In this document: piece by piece, positions 8,937 through 18,177 of the stretch
Numbering within the stretch: the stretch's first letter is position 1
Layout: each line of letters opens with the position of its first letter
DNA from: Vibrio parahaemolyticus
Lineage (GTDB): Bacteria > Pseudomonadota > Gammaproteobacteria > Enterobacterales > Vibrionaceae
Assembly: GCF_900460535.1 (NCBI RefSeq)
Contig: NZ_UHIL01000002.1
Location: 1,747,789-1,811,788, forward strand
DNA length: 64,000 nt
Direction: 5' to 3'
The notes under the pieces: generated by a model
Databases searched by the model: none
What the model was told of the DNA's origin: nothing
The model's input: the letters and a program-made list of their open reading frames with translations, nothing else
Translations under genes and position numbers: made by a program

Positions 8937-10438
8937 TGCGAGCCTATTCTGTCACAACGATTTGTGGTCTGTTTGTTATGGCCTGTGCTTGGTTCTGTTT
9001 GTGGGTGATCGCCTACTACTTTGTCAACGATCCAGAGCTCGCCATTCTGCTTTTCCCATTCGCCTTACGATTGGGGATTGCGCTGCACACTCGCACCGCG
9101 TACTGGCCAACAATCTACGTATCAGAATGGGCGCTGACGATTGCACTTGCGACCCTATTAGAGCAACCTCAATGGCTCACCGTGCTGATCGCCAGTGTTG
9201 CCAGCATCCCTGTCACACTGATTGCGAAAAAATACTACTACGGTGACCAAAACCGCCACTTAGCCGTCATGGGCGTTGTGATCATCATTACCGCCTTCAT
9301 CAACGTAATGGCGGTCGGCTTTCACGTGCCTTCTGTTTACATGGTGTGGTTAGCCAGTATTTCTGGTGGGCTGATGCTGGTTCCTATGTGCTACCTACTG
9401 TGGAACTACCTATTTCAAAGCCGATGGTCGCCTCTGACGTCGCATCTTTTGAACAACACTGTGGTGTTCAGCATTCGCCACATTGTGTTTTACGCCGTAC
9501 TTCTTATCGGCAGCATTCTAGTGCAAACGAGTTTGCCTGAAGAGTTAAAACGATTTGCGCCATTTTGTATGGCTATCCCAATCATCGTGCTGGCACTTCG
9601 TTACGGCTGGCAAGGAGCCCTGCTCGCCACCATGCTCAACAGTATCGCGCTGATTGCGGCTCGTAGCGGCGTATCGAATCTAGAAATCACCGATTTGTTG
9701 TTGTCTCTTTCAGCTCAAACTATCACTGGCATCATGCTGGGTTTGGCGGTGCAAAAGCAAAAAGATCTCAACCACAAACTGCGTGGCGAGCTATCCCGCA
9801 ATCAAAACCTGTCTCGTCAACTTATCGAAGCGGAAGAATCGGTAAGACGCGACATTGCCCGCGAACTGCATGACGAAATCGGCCAGAACATTACCGCTAT
9901 CCGTACTCAAGCCAACATCATCAAGCGCATCGATAACGCAGAAATGAGCGCACATTGCGCAGATACAATTGAGGGGCTTTCTCTCAACGTGTACGACACC
10001 ACTAAGCGACTGTTGAGCAAACTAAGACCCAAAATGCTGGATGATTTGGACTTAAAAGAATCCGTCGAGCAACTGACGCGAGAGATGGAATTCGCCAATC
10101 ACGGAACGACTGTTCAGCTGAACTGGCAAGGCGATTACACCAGCCTGAGTGACACACTCAAAGTCACCCTATTCCGTTTATGCCAAGAGTCATTAAATAA
10201 CGCAGCCAAGTACGCAGAAGCGCAGTTGATCAATATTGAACTGACAATTGGAGAAGCTGCGGTGTCACTGATGATTCACGATGATGGTGTCGGATTCAAA
10301 GTTCAGGACAGCATGAAAGGCATGGGCGTTCGCGGCATGCAAGAGCGTGTGCACGCGTTAGGTGGAAAAATGGTTATCTACTCCACCAGCGATCAAGTGA
10401 TCGGCACACAAATCAGCATTACTTTACCTAAGGTGTAA
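8936..10438 (+). CDS. uhpB: Sensor histidine kinase UhpB
   Basis: A 500-residue inner-membrane kinase, the same length as E. coli UhpB. The N-terminal half has about eight hydrophobic segments. The cytoplasmic half has the HisKA_3 dimerisation box RRDIARELHDEIGQN with phosphorylated His312, and a HATPase domain with QESLNNAAKYA (N box) and DDGVGF and GMGVRGMQERV (G boxes). With UhpC it senses external glucose-6-phosphate and phosphorylates UhpA. Its start overlaps the uhpA stop by one base, and uhpC follows after 6 bases. Confidence 0.94.
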   Translation: MRAYSVTTICGLFVMACAWFCLWVIAYYFVNDPELAILLFPFALRLGIALHTRTAYWPTIYVSEWALTIALATLLEQPQWLTVLIASVASIPVTLIAKKYYYGDQNRHLAVMGVVIIITAFINVMAVGFHVPSVYMVWLASISGGLMLVPMCYLLWNYLFQSRWSPLTSHLLNNTVVFSIRHIVFYAVLLIGSILVQTSLPEELKRFAPFCMAIPIIVLALRYGWQGALLATMLNSIALIAARSGVSNLEITDLLLSLSAQTITGIMLGLAVQKQKDLNHKLRGELSRNQNLSRQLIEAEESVRRDIARELHDEIGQNITAIRTQANIIKRIDNAEMSAHCADTIEGLSLNVYDTTKRLLSKLRPKMLDDLDLKESVEQLTREMEFANHGTTVQLNWQGDYTSLSDTLKVTLFRLCQESLNNAAKYAEAQLINIELTIGEAAVSLMIHDDGVGFKVQDSMKGMGVRGMQERVHALGGKMVIYSTSDQVIGTQISITLPKV

Positions 10439-10444
10439 CTCAAG

Positions 10445-11785
10445 ATGTTTGGATTTTTACGTTCACCTAAATTTACTCAGCCGAGTCTGAGCAACGAGCA
10501 AATCGACCAGCGTTACCGCCATTGGCGTTTGCACATTATGTTGGGGATGTACATCGGCTACGCAGGTTTCTACTTTACTCGTAAGACCTTTAACTACGCC
10601 GCACCAGCGATGATTACCGATCTTGGCTTAGATAAAGGCGATTTGGGCCTTATCGGTACGCTTTTCTACATTACTTACGGCTGCTCGAAGTTTATTTCCG
10701 GTACGATTTCAGATCGCTCTAACCCTCGTTATTTCATGGGATTAGGATTGATTGCGACAGGTCTGGTCAATATCGCGTTCGGTTTTTCTAGCTCACTCGC
10801 GGCTTTCATTACTCTGTGGATCTTAAACGCCTGGTTCCAAGGCTGGGGCTGGCCTTCATGCTCCAAGCTGTTAACTACTTGGTATTCACGCTCCGAGCGT
10901 GGCTTCTTATGGGCGATTTGGAACACCGCACACAACGTTGGTGGCGCGCTGATCCCTATTTGGGTGGGCTATTTAACGTTGCACTACAGCTGGCGTGAAG
11001 GCTTTATTCTACCCGGCATCATCGGGGTATTACTCGGTCTATTCGTTTGTTGGCGATTGCGCGACAAACCCACAACAATGGGCTTACCAAGTGTCGGACA
11101 ATGGCGCAACGACGCACTAGAACTTGCGCAAGAAAATTACGGACGTGGCCTCACCTACCGCGAAATTCTGAAATCATACGTATTTAACAACAAATACATC
11201 TGGCTGCTCGCGTTCAGTTATGTGTTGGTTTACATCGTCCGAACCGCAATCAATGACTGGGGAAACCTGTACTTGACCGAGCAGCATCACTATAGCCTGA
11301 TTAACGCCAACGCTGCTCTGTCGATGTTTGAAATCGGCGGTTTTGTTGGTTCATTGGTTGCTGGTTGGGGCTCAGACAAACTCTTTGGCGGTAACCGTGG
11401 GCCAATGAACTTGCTGTTCGCTATTGGGATTTTCTTATCTGTCTCCGCGCTTTGGCTGATGCCTCTGACCAACTTTGCATTCCAAGCGGCGGGATTGTTC
11501 TCCATCGGCTTCTTTGTCTTTGGGCCACAAATGCTGATCGGTATGGCGGCGGCGGAGTGCTCTCACAAAGATTCTGCCGGCGCGGCAACAGGATTCGTGG
11601 GCTTGTTCGCCTACATGGGCGCAGCATTGTCTGGTTATCCACTGGCGTTAATTCTTGAAGAATATCATTGGACGGGTTTCTTCATCACCATTTCAGTTTG
11701 TGCAGCCGTCATTGGCCTTTTGTTGCTGCCATTTTTGCAAGCGCAACCATCACGAAAACCACTCGAACCAAAACCTCGGTTGTAA
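10445..11785 (+). CDS. uhpC: Hexose-phosphate sensor UhpC
   Basis: A 446-residue member of the organophosphate:phosphate antiporter family that acts as the membrane receptor for glucose-6-phosphate, signalling to UhpB, rather than mainly as a carrier. It has about 12 membrane segments and family motifs YFTRKTFNYAAPAM, WNTAHNVGGALIPI and FGPQMLIGMAAAECSHKDSAG; the last distinguishes it from UhpT (VGFVPKK). It is the third gene of the uhpABC unit, 6 bases after uhpB. Confidence 0.93.
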   Translation: MFGFLRSPKFTQPSLSNEQIDQRYRHWRLHIMLGMYIGYAGFYFTRKTFNYAAPAMITDLGLDKGDLGLIGTLFYITYGCSKFISGTISDRSNPRYFMGLGLIATGLVNIAFGFSSSLAAFITLWILNAWFQGWGWPSCSKLLTTWYSRSERGFLWAIWNTAHNVGGALIPIWVGYLTLHYSWREGFILPGIIGVLLGLFVCWRLRDKPTTMGLPSVGQWRNDALELAQENYGRGLTYREILKSYVFNNKYIWLLAFSYVLVYIVRTAINDWGNLYLTEQHHYSLINANAALSMFEIGGFVGSLVAGWGSDKLFGGNRGPMNLLFAIGIFLSVSALWLMPLTNFAFQAAGLFSIGFFVFGPQMLIGMAAAECSHKDSAGAATGFVGLFAYMGAALSGYPLALILEEYHWTGFFITISVCAAVIGLLLLPFLQAQPSRKPLEPKPRL

Positions 11786-11812
11786 ATCGACTTATCGCCC
11801 TTCGGGCAAATT

Positions 11813-11847
11813 GGCGAGCGACCTAACCGCGCTCGCCATCCTTATTT
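11813..11847 (+). terminator. Probable terminator of uhpABC
   Basis: Stem GGCGAGCG/CGCTCGCC with a 9-base loop, followed by a T-containing tract (ATCCTTATTT). A small GCCC-TTC-GGGC hairpin precedes it. Confidence 0.6.
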
Positions 11848-11896
11848 AACGTATCTCTGCTCAATTTTTCTTCCGATTCAGTTCGGAGGGTTAACT

Positions 11897-11938
11897 ATGG
11901 GAAAAATTCATGAATTTGAACACTATTTCATCGCATAG
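11897..11938 (+). CDS. Possible 13-residue upstream peptide overlapping manA start
   Basis: ATG at 11897 is preceded by a strong ribosome site GGAGGG (11885-11890) at good spacing and encodes MGKIHEFEHYFIA. It overlaps the manA ATG at 11910 in another frame and stops 10 bases before a second in-frame manA ATG (11949, MNNKIQNYAWGS). The best ribosome site in the region therefore points at this short frame, not at manA. It may be a leader that couples translation, or chance. Confidence 0.3.
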   Translation: MGKIHEFEHYFIA

Positions 11939-13128
11939 CTTCTTTCAAATGAACAACAAAATCCAAAACTACGCTTGGGGAAGCACCTCTTCTATTCACG
12001 ATTTGTTTGGCTTTTCTAACGAAACGAATGAGCCTCAAGCAGAAGTATGGATGGGTACTCACCCAAACGGCTGCTCTGAAGTTCAGATTGAGCAAAACAC
12101 GCTGCCTTTGTCTGAACTGATCAAACAAAACCAACCCGCTTACTTATCAGCAGAAACCGCAGCGAAATTTGGCGACCTGCCCTTTCTGTTTAAGATCTTA
12201 GCGGCCGAACACGCACTGTCGATTCAAGTTCACCCAAGCAAACAAGATGCCGAAATAGGTTTCGAAAAAAGAGCAAAGTGCTGGCATCCCACTAAACGCG
12301 AGCCATCGTAACTACAAGGATCCAAACCATAAACCTGAGTTGGTGTACGCGCTGACAAGTTACCAAGCCATGAACGGTTTTCGTTCGTATGACGAGATTA
12401 TTGAGGCATTTGGCCTTTGCGATATCGATGAGCTACGCGCACCGCTAGATGCCTTCAAACGCGAAATCAACTCACAAGGTTTACGCGATTTCTTTGTGCA
12501 CATTCTGACCATGGAAGGAGAAACAAAAGAGCGAGCACTGAAACAGCTTCTTGCCCACGCTTCACGTCAATCGGAGCAAGGCACTGACAGCGACGTTTTC
12601 CAGCTCATCTTGGATCTATCCACTCAATACCCCGGCGATGTCGGCTTGTTTGCGCCACTACTGTTGAATGTCATCACGCTGCAACCTGGCGAAGCGATGT
12701 TCCTGAGCGCAAGAACGCCACACGCTTACATTAAAGGAACGGGATTAGAGATCATGGCGAACTCAGATAACGTTTTGCGTGCAGGACTCACGCCGAAACA
12801 TATGGATGTTGAAGAACTGGTTAAATGCACAGACTTTGTGCCTAAGCCGTTTAACAGCCTTGTTCTAGAACCCAATGCCGATGGTTGCCAAAACCTTTAC
12901 CCCGCTCCCGTGGCAGACTTTAGTTTCTGCATTCTAAACCAACCGAACAATGAAGTGGTTGAGGCAAACAGCGCAGAGATTTTGATGGCGATTGATGCCG
13001 ACCTGACACTCATCAGTGATAACGGTGAGACATTAACCGCCGCGAAAGGACAATCTGTATTTGTTCCTGCTTACGTTGGCCATTACCGTATTCAAAGTGC
13101 GGGACGTGTGGCTCGCGCCTTTAACTAA
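11910..13128 (+). pseudogene. manA: Mannose-6-phosphate isomerase, frameshifted
   Basis: Type I phosphomannose isomerase, which interconverts mannose-6-phosphate and fructose-6-phosphate in the cytoplasm. The 5' part ends at a stop at 12309-12311. The remainder of the protein, RNYKDPNHKPELVYALT onward, continues in the next frame to 13128 with the metal-site and active-site segments PHAYIKG and NSDNVLRAGLTPK. Removing one A from the A6 run at 12265-12270 restores a continuous ManA reading (EIGFEKEQSAGIPLNAS). The zinc-site segment SIQVHPSK lies just before the break. Full length would be about 405 residues, near the family norm. It could be a true null allele, a reversible homopolymer switch or a sequencing error. 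Its place after uhpT, which imports mannose-6-phosphate, makes functional sense. Confidence 0.88.
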
Positions 13129-13154
13129 CTTCTGAATAACGGATTTAAGCTAGC

Positions 13155-13185
13155 GTCTGACCCAAGGGACTGGGTTAGACAATTT
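13155..13185 (+). terminator. Probable terminator after manA
   Basis: Stem GTCTGACCCA/TGGGTTAGAC (one G-U pair) with a 6-base loop, followed by AATTTATT. Confidence 0.5.
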
Positions 13186-13413
13186 ATTCCTCTCATAGAT
13201 TGAGCCTGTCCGGTTTTAAGACACTCATTCTTACACCTTATCGACTCAAAGCCGCTGCGGTCTAAACCACCTAAGTTCTCTGAGAACCATAGATTCCTCT
13301 ATTCACTGCAACATTCATTGTCAAAACCCATTTATTTCCGGTAAATTCGCCGCTCCAATATCAAATCACTTGGATAATAAAGGCGCTTGCACAGTGGTAT
13401 TTGTTGCAAAACG

Positions 13414-13419
13414 TATAAT
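13414..13419 (+). promoter_or_regulatory. -10 element of the HMG-CoA reductase gene
   Basis: An exact TATAAT 64 bases before the ATG at 13483; no clear -35 at 16-18 bases. Its position inside the longer reading frame argues that translation starts at 13483 rather than 13387. Confidence 0.45.
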
Positions 13420-13482
13420 CAACGTTGTAATCAAAGCCTCAATCACTACAATCTCTGGTTCGATTTTTCAGTTAACGTTTGT

Positions 13483-14745
13483 ATGCCGAAGTTAAACCAA
13501 GATAACCCTGTTCAAAGCTCCGCCCTTTCCGATATCGAAACCAGCAGTAAGATTCAATCGGCATTAGAACCGAAGTTTCACAAGCCAGAGAAGCGTCTCT
13601 GCTTAAGCCCTGGCCTATCGGATAAGCATTTGGCGCGCCGTTGGCAAGTATTGGAACAAGTGACCAATAAAGATCATCTTCTTGATCCTTTCACGCAGTC
13701 ACATTGCGACGCTTACTCCAACAACATCGAGCACTTCGTTGGTACTGTCAATGTGCCGGTCGGCATCGCAGGCCCTTTACGCGTCAACGGTTTGTATGCG
13801 AACGATGACTTTTTGGTTCCGTTAGCAACGACAGAAGCCGCGTTAGTCGCTTCCTACAACCGTGGCGCAAATCTTATTACCGCCGCTGGTGGTGCGAGCG
13901 CATTGTTACTGAGTGAAGGGGTGAGCCGAACACCAGTGTTCGCCTTTAATAACCTTGCCGACGCCGGCCAGTTCGTCAGTTGGGTTGTGACCCAATTTGA
14001 AGTATTTCGTCAAATAGCAGAATCCACCACCTCACATGGCAAACTCAAAGACATCAATGTAAATATCGAAGGAAACCACGTTTATTTGGTCTTTGAATAC
14101 GTGACTGGTGACGCTTCCGGACAAAACATGGTGACCATCGCAACAAACGAAGTGTTCCATCATATTTTGGCGACCAGCCCAATCAAACCAACTCAAGCAT
14201 TCTTGGATGGCAACTTATCAGGCGACAAAAAACCAAACGCGCACACGCTGCGATCGGTACGCGGTAAGAAAGTATCCGCCGAAGTGACCATTCCAGCAGA
14301 GTTGGTGGAAAAATATCTGCATACAACGCCGGAGTCTATGGTTCAATTTGGCAAAATGACAACGGTGGGCGGTTTACTCAGCGGGACAATTGGCGTCAAC
14401 GCGCATTACGCAAACGCTCTTGCCGCGCTGTACATTGCTTGCGGTCAAGATGCAGCTTGCGTTGCAGAGTCTGCCATTGGTATCACTCGTATGGATGTGG
14501 ACGCTCAAGGCAACTTGTACGCGTGCGTGACCTTGCCAAACATCATGGTGGGAACGGTTGGCGGGGGCACTGGCCTTCCTACGCAAAAAGCATGTTTGGA
14601 TATTTTAGGTTTGCACGGCAACGGCAAAGCGAAAGCCTTAGCCGAAGTCGCAGCTGCGCTTTGTCTGGCTGGCGAACTCTCGATCGTTGGCGCATTTTGT
14701 GCCGATCACTTCTCCCGAGCTCATCATAAATTAGCGCGTAAATAA
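13483..14745 (+). CDS. Class I-type hydroxymethylglutaryl-CoA reductase
   Basis: A 420-residue HMG-CoA reductase catalytic domain, which reduces HMG-CoA to mevalonate with NADPH. Recognisable segments are the substrate loop FVGTVNVPVGIAGPL, the catalytic Glu in TTEAALVASYNRGA, the nucleotide-binding motif DASGQNMVTIAT (DAMGMN-type), and GTVGGGTGLPTQ. The C-terminal catalytic His region is SRAHHKLARK. It has no membrane anchor. Vibrio make isoprenoids by the MEP pathway, so a mevalonate-forming enzyme is a probable horizontally acquired gene (inference from family knowledge). No other mevalonate genes are nearby. The start at 13483 was chosen because a TATAAT lies in the upstream extension, though the ribosome site is weak. 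Confidence 0.87.
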   Translation: MPKLNQDNPVQSSALSDIETSSKIQSALEPKFHKPEKRLCLSPGLSDKHLARRWQVLEQVTNKDHLLDPFTQSHCDAYSNNIEHFVGTVNVPVGIAGPLRVNGLYANDDFLVPLATTEAALVASYNRGANLITAAGGASALLLSEGVSRTPVFAFNNLADAGQFVSWVVTQFEVFRQIAESTTSHGKLKDINVNIEGNHVYLVFEYVTGDASGQNMVTIATNEVFHHILATSPIKPTQAFLDGNLSGDKKPNAHTLRSVRGKKVSAEVTIPAELVEKYLHTTPESMVQFGKMTTVGGLLSGTIGVNAHYANALAALYIACGQDAACVAESAIGITRMDVDAQGNLYACVTLPNIMVGTVGGGTGLPTQKACLDILGLHGNGKAKALAEVAAALCLAGELSIVGAFCADHFSRAHHKLARK

Positions 14746-15191
14746 CTGACTCGCCGCTCAGAGAAGACCTTTTGTTTTTCTCTGAGCGCTGAACTTCTGC
14801 GGGGCACTTATTCAGATCCTTCTCTTCGATAATTTTCTTTCATGGCTCATTCGTTTTAAACACCGAGTTCGCTCTCATCGATAAAGCCGCCTCTTTACAT
14901 TGGGCAAAATTGACCGTCAGTTCCGTATCTGTTCACAATTATTCTCTTTCTTACGCGGTTTTTCTTTCTTTTTGTCTATACATAAAATTCAGTAAGTTAT
15001 CTCAAATTACCAATTCCTGTCGTTACAAAATCGTACTATTTTCAGTAATTGTGTTTTTTATTAGTCACTTATAGCGACTATACTCACCTCTGCAGCTGCT
15101 TGATTTTTCTAAATTTATTTTAAAGCTCACACGAGCGTCACTACTCCCGTTAAATGGATTTAAGTCGTTCCTTTGGGTAAGCGAGTTAACT
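14746..15191. other. Gene-free stretch before the DUF1800 gene
   Basis: 446 bases. A hairpin GCTCAGAGAA/TTCTCTGAGC (14756-14787) without a T-run follows the HMG-CoA reductase gene. A possible -10 element TATACT is at 15079-15084 inside an imperfect palindrome (TAGTC...GACTA, 15062-15080). Nothing else was recognised. Confidence 0.5.
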
Positions 15192-16754
15192 ATGAGACGT
15201 CAGAAACAAAATGGAATTTCTTGTTGGGTGCTAGGATTCTTAGCCATGTTGCTCTGCTATGCAGGGTCCGTTTCCTCAGAAGAGGATTCCGCTAACTTCG
15301 TCAATGCGCGCTTTCTTTATCAAAGTACGTTTGGACCAACGCCAGCCTTGATTGATCAAGTCGAAGAAGTTGGCATTGAAAGTTGGATCAAACAACAACT
15401 TCTTCTTCCGGCGACCTATCATCGTCCTCTCTACGACACTCCTTTTAGCAAAGGAGCACAAGCAAATCGAGAAAATGCTTGGTATCAAATTGTTCTCACA
15501 TCAGAAGACCAGCTTCGTCAGCGAATGGCATTTGCGTTAAGCCAAATACTCGTGGTCTCGCGCTATGGCGGAGCACTATCGAGCAAGCCAACAGCCCTAG
15601 TGGACTACTACGATGTGTTGGTGAAGCATGCTTTTGGCAACTATCGTGATCTTCTACACGAAGTGGCCATCCACCCAGCGATGGGTAACTACCTATCAAT
15701 GATGGGCAGCACTAAGGAAAATACTTCAACAGGCGCGCTACCGGATGAAAACTTTGCCAGAGAACTGATGCAGCTTTTTACGTTAGGACTTTACGAGCTA
15801 AACCTCGATGGCAGTGTAAAACGTGATCCTAAAACCGGAAAACCGCTGCCGACCTACTCTCAAACTGATATCCAAGAACTGGCCCGTGCGCTAACTGGTT
15901 GGAAAAATTCAGACACGGCATTTGTTGAACCCATGCGCGTGATAAACAGCCGACATGACACCAACGAAAAAACCGTGTTGGGAACAACCATTCCTGCGGG
16001 TTTGACCGCCCAAGAAGAGCTCTCACAAGTGCTGGATATATTGATGTCTCATCCTAACATTGCGCCATTTGTGTCGAAGTTTCTGATTCAACGATTCGTC
16101 TCTTCTAACCCAAGCCCGGAGTACGTTGCGCGAGTTGCTCGCGTATTCAACAACAACGGAAAAGGGGTTAAAGGTGATTTAAGCGCAGTGATCCGCGCGG
16201 TTTTACTTGATAACGAAGCCATGGGGTTAACCAACACGCCGCCAATGAAAGTGAAAGAGCCCATTTTGGTGCTCACTAACTTCCACCGAGCCGCAGGCTT
16301 TACACTTACCGCTGCGCGCTATGACGGAGCAACAACAGTGATGAACACCGCAGAACAAGGCGCACTGCGTTCTCCTTCAGTATTTAATTTCTACTCGCCA
16401 GACTATCAACCTTCGAATGAGTTTGTGCAATCAGGCATGGTGTCACCCGAATACGAATTGCTCGATTGGTCAGTGTATACCGATCTGGTCAATTTCATGC
16501 TCAGTAGCACTCGCTCGGGTGGTGGCGATACTTATACGCTGGACTTTAGCGAACTGTATTCCCTACTCGATGATCACGAAGCTCTCGTTGAGCGTGTCGA
16601 TGAACGATTCTTTGCGGGCACGGCTTCGCCTGAACTCAAAGCGCTTTTGCTAGAAGTGTCGGATGAGTATCGAACCGATTACGTACCAACAACAAAACTC
16701 GCACTCGTTATCTTTACTGCGATTTCTGGCGATGAATTTTACATTCAGGATTAG
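15192..16754 (+). CDS. DUF1800 secreted protein
   Basis: A 520-residue protein of the DUF1800 family, with an N-terminal hydrophobic signal segment ending near residue 29 (VSSEEDSANF). Typical family segments are FLYQSTFGPT near the mature N-terminus, QLRQRMAFALSQILVVS, ENFARELMQLFTLGLYELN and PSVFNFYSPDYQP. The biochemical function of the family is unknown. It is followed 9 bases later by a DUF1501 gene, a pairing seen in many bacteria, so the two are probably exported partners (inference). Confidence 0.87.
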   Translation: MRRQKQNGISCWVLGFLAMLLCYAGSVSSEEDSANFVNARFLYQSTFGPTPALIDQVEEVGIESWIKQQLLLPATYHRPLYDTPFSKGAQANRENAWYQIVLTSEDQLRQRMAFALSQILVVSRYGGALSSKPTALVDYYDVLVKHAFGNYRDLLHEVAIHPAMGNYLSMMGSTKENTSTGALPDENFARELMQLFTLGLYELNLDGSVKRDPKTGKPLPTYSQTDIQELARALTGWKNSDTAFVEPMRVINSRHDTNEKTVLGTTIPAGLTAQEELSQVLDILMSHPNIAPFVSKFLIQRFVSSNPSPEYVARVARVFNNNGKGVKGDLSAVIRAVLLDNEAMGLTNTPPMKVKEPILVLTNFHRAAGFTLTAARYDGATTVMNTAEQGALRSPSVFNFYSPDYQPSNEFVQSGMVSPEYELLDWSVYTDLVNFMLSSTRSGGGDTYTLDFSELYSLLDDHEALVERVDERFFAGTASPELKALLLEVSDEYRTDYVPTTKLALVIFTAISGDEFYIQD

Positions 16755-16763
16755 GGGTGAATT

Positions 16764-18089
16764 ATGGACATTTCGAGACGCAACTTTTTAAAAAGCACCG
16801 CATCGTTTGGGGCGATCGCTTCACTCGGGTTGCCGGGTTATTCACTTGCCGCGCCTTCAAATGATTTCCGAGCGCTGATCTGTGTGTACTTAGCTGGCGG
16901 AAACGATGCGATTAATACCATATTGCCGTTATCTGATTTTCACTACAACCAGTACGCCAATGTGAGAGGATCTCTTTCTGTTGCCAAAAATACCATTATT
17001 CCCATTGGATTGAATGCGAACGACGCAAACAACAACGCCGTTCCGCTTGGGCTGCATCCTAAGTTGTCGGCACTTGCTCCACTATTCCAACAAAGCGATG
17101 CTAATTTGGTGCTCAATAGTGGCATTCTCAACCAACCTGTGACAAAGCAAGCCATCGAACAAGGTGATGTTCCACTGCCAGAGCAGCTGTTTTCTCACAA
17201 CTCACAGACCGCATCTTGGCTGCGCGGTGGGATGGATGCTTCTACGAATTTAGGTTGGGCTGGACGCATGCTCGATGTGCTAACGTCAGACGCTCAAATC
17301 ACACCGCTGTATAGTGTGCATGGCGATACGTTGTGGTTGAAGGCCATGGAGCACCGTCAGACCGTACTCAAAAAAGACAAAGCGGTTCAATTGACGGCGG
17401 TTGGAAATCCAGTTTACGAAGAGATTTATCAAAAACTGCTCTCACAAAGCGCAGATAACCCGTTCAGTGGGCATTTTAATTTGATGGTCGACGAATCCAT
17501 GATGATGAGCAACATCCTCGCGGAGCAACTGAAACTGATCGACGACGCGCCTTTATTCTCCTCTTCTACGCTCGGCAAACAAATGCAGACCGTGTACAAA
17601 TTGATCGCCAGCCAGAGTGCGCTTAGTCAGCAGCGACAAGTGTTCTTTGTAAAACATACAGGATACGACTTACATGACTCGCAACTCGCGCGACACCCTT
17701 TGTTACTCGAAGATCTCGCCACCAACCTAAATGCCATGTATCGCGCAGTTGATAAGCTCGGTATGAGTAAAAACGTGACCACGTTTACGATGTCTGACTT
17801 TGGTCGACGAATGACCAATAATGGTAACGGTACCGATCACGGCTGGGGCGGTCATCAGTTATTGATAGGTGGTGCGGTAAATGGCAGTGCGCCGATCGGT
17901 ACGTGGCCAGAGTTAACACTTGGAGGGCAAGATGATTACTCAAAAGGTCGATTGATTCCGGCTATTGCCGCAGACCAAGTTGGCTCAACTCTCTCACAGT
18001 GGATGGGCGTGAGTGACAATGCCGCATTGGAATACGTATTCCCGAACATCCGTAATTTCACCACATCTAACCTTGGCTTTATGGCTTAA
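16764..18089 (+). CDS. DUF1501 protein with Tat signal
   Basis: A 441-residue DUF1501 protein. It starts MDISRRNFLKSTASFGAI, a twin-arginine signal, with cleavage probably after SLA near residue 29, so it is exported folded. The family is related to the alkaline phosphatase/sulfatase fold; visible conserved segments are VYLAGGNDAINTILPL, FTMSDFGRRMTNNGNGTDHGWGGH and IGGAVNG. The substrate is unknown. It overlaps no other gene and follows the DUF1800 gene by 9 bases with its own GGGGTGA ribosome site, forming a two-gene operon. Confidence 0.88.
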   Translation: MDISRRNFLKSTASFGAIASLGLPGYSLAAPSNDFRALICVYLAGGNDAINTILPLSDFHYNQYANVRGSLSVAKNTIIPIGLNANDANNNAVPLGLHPKLSALAPLFQQSDANLVLNSGILNQPVTKQAIEQGDVPLPEQLFSHNSQTASWLRGGMDASTNLGWAGRMLDVLTSDAQITPLYSVHGDTLWLKAMEHRQTVLKKDKAVQLTAVGNPVYEEIYQKLLSQSADNPFSGHFNLMVDESMMMSNILAEQLKLIDDAPLFSSSTLGKQMQTVYKLIASQSALSQQRQVFFVKHTGYDLHDSQLARHPLLLEDLATNLNAMYRAVDKLGMSKNVTTFTMSDFGRRMTNNGNGTDHGWGGHQLLIGGAVNGSAPIGTWPELTLGGQDDYSKGRLIPAIAADQVGSTLSQWMGVSDNAALEYVFPNIRNFTTSNLGFMA

Positions 18090-18123
18090 GCTAAGTGGCT
18101 TAGTTTCGTTTATTTAATTGTCA

Positions 18124-18152
18124 AAAAAGGGAGCACAATGCTCCCTTTGCAA
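18124..18152. terminator. Bidirectional terminator
   Basis: Stem AAAGGGAGCA/TGCTCCCTTT with A- and T-rich flanks between the converging DUF1501 and fabH-like genes. Confidence 0.75.
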
Positions 18153-18177
18153 TATCATCTATGTTAACGAAGGTTCA

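Noticed and set aside
12261-12275. Programmed frameshift in manA at the A6 run
   Set aside because: AAAAAAG resembles a -1 slippery site, but the zero-frame codons are not in the required register and restoring the protein needs +1 (or -2). A six-base A run is also short for transcriptional slippage.
13387-13482. N-terminal extension of the HMG-CoA reductase
   Set aside because: The extension contains the TATAAT promoter element and unrelated cysteine-rich residues; the downstream ATG gives a normal-length enzyme.
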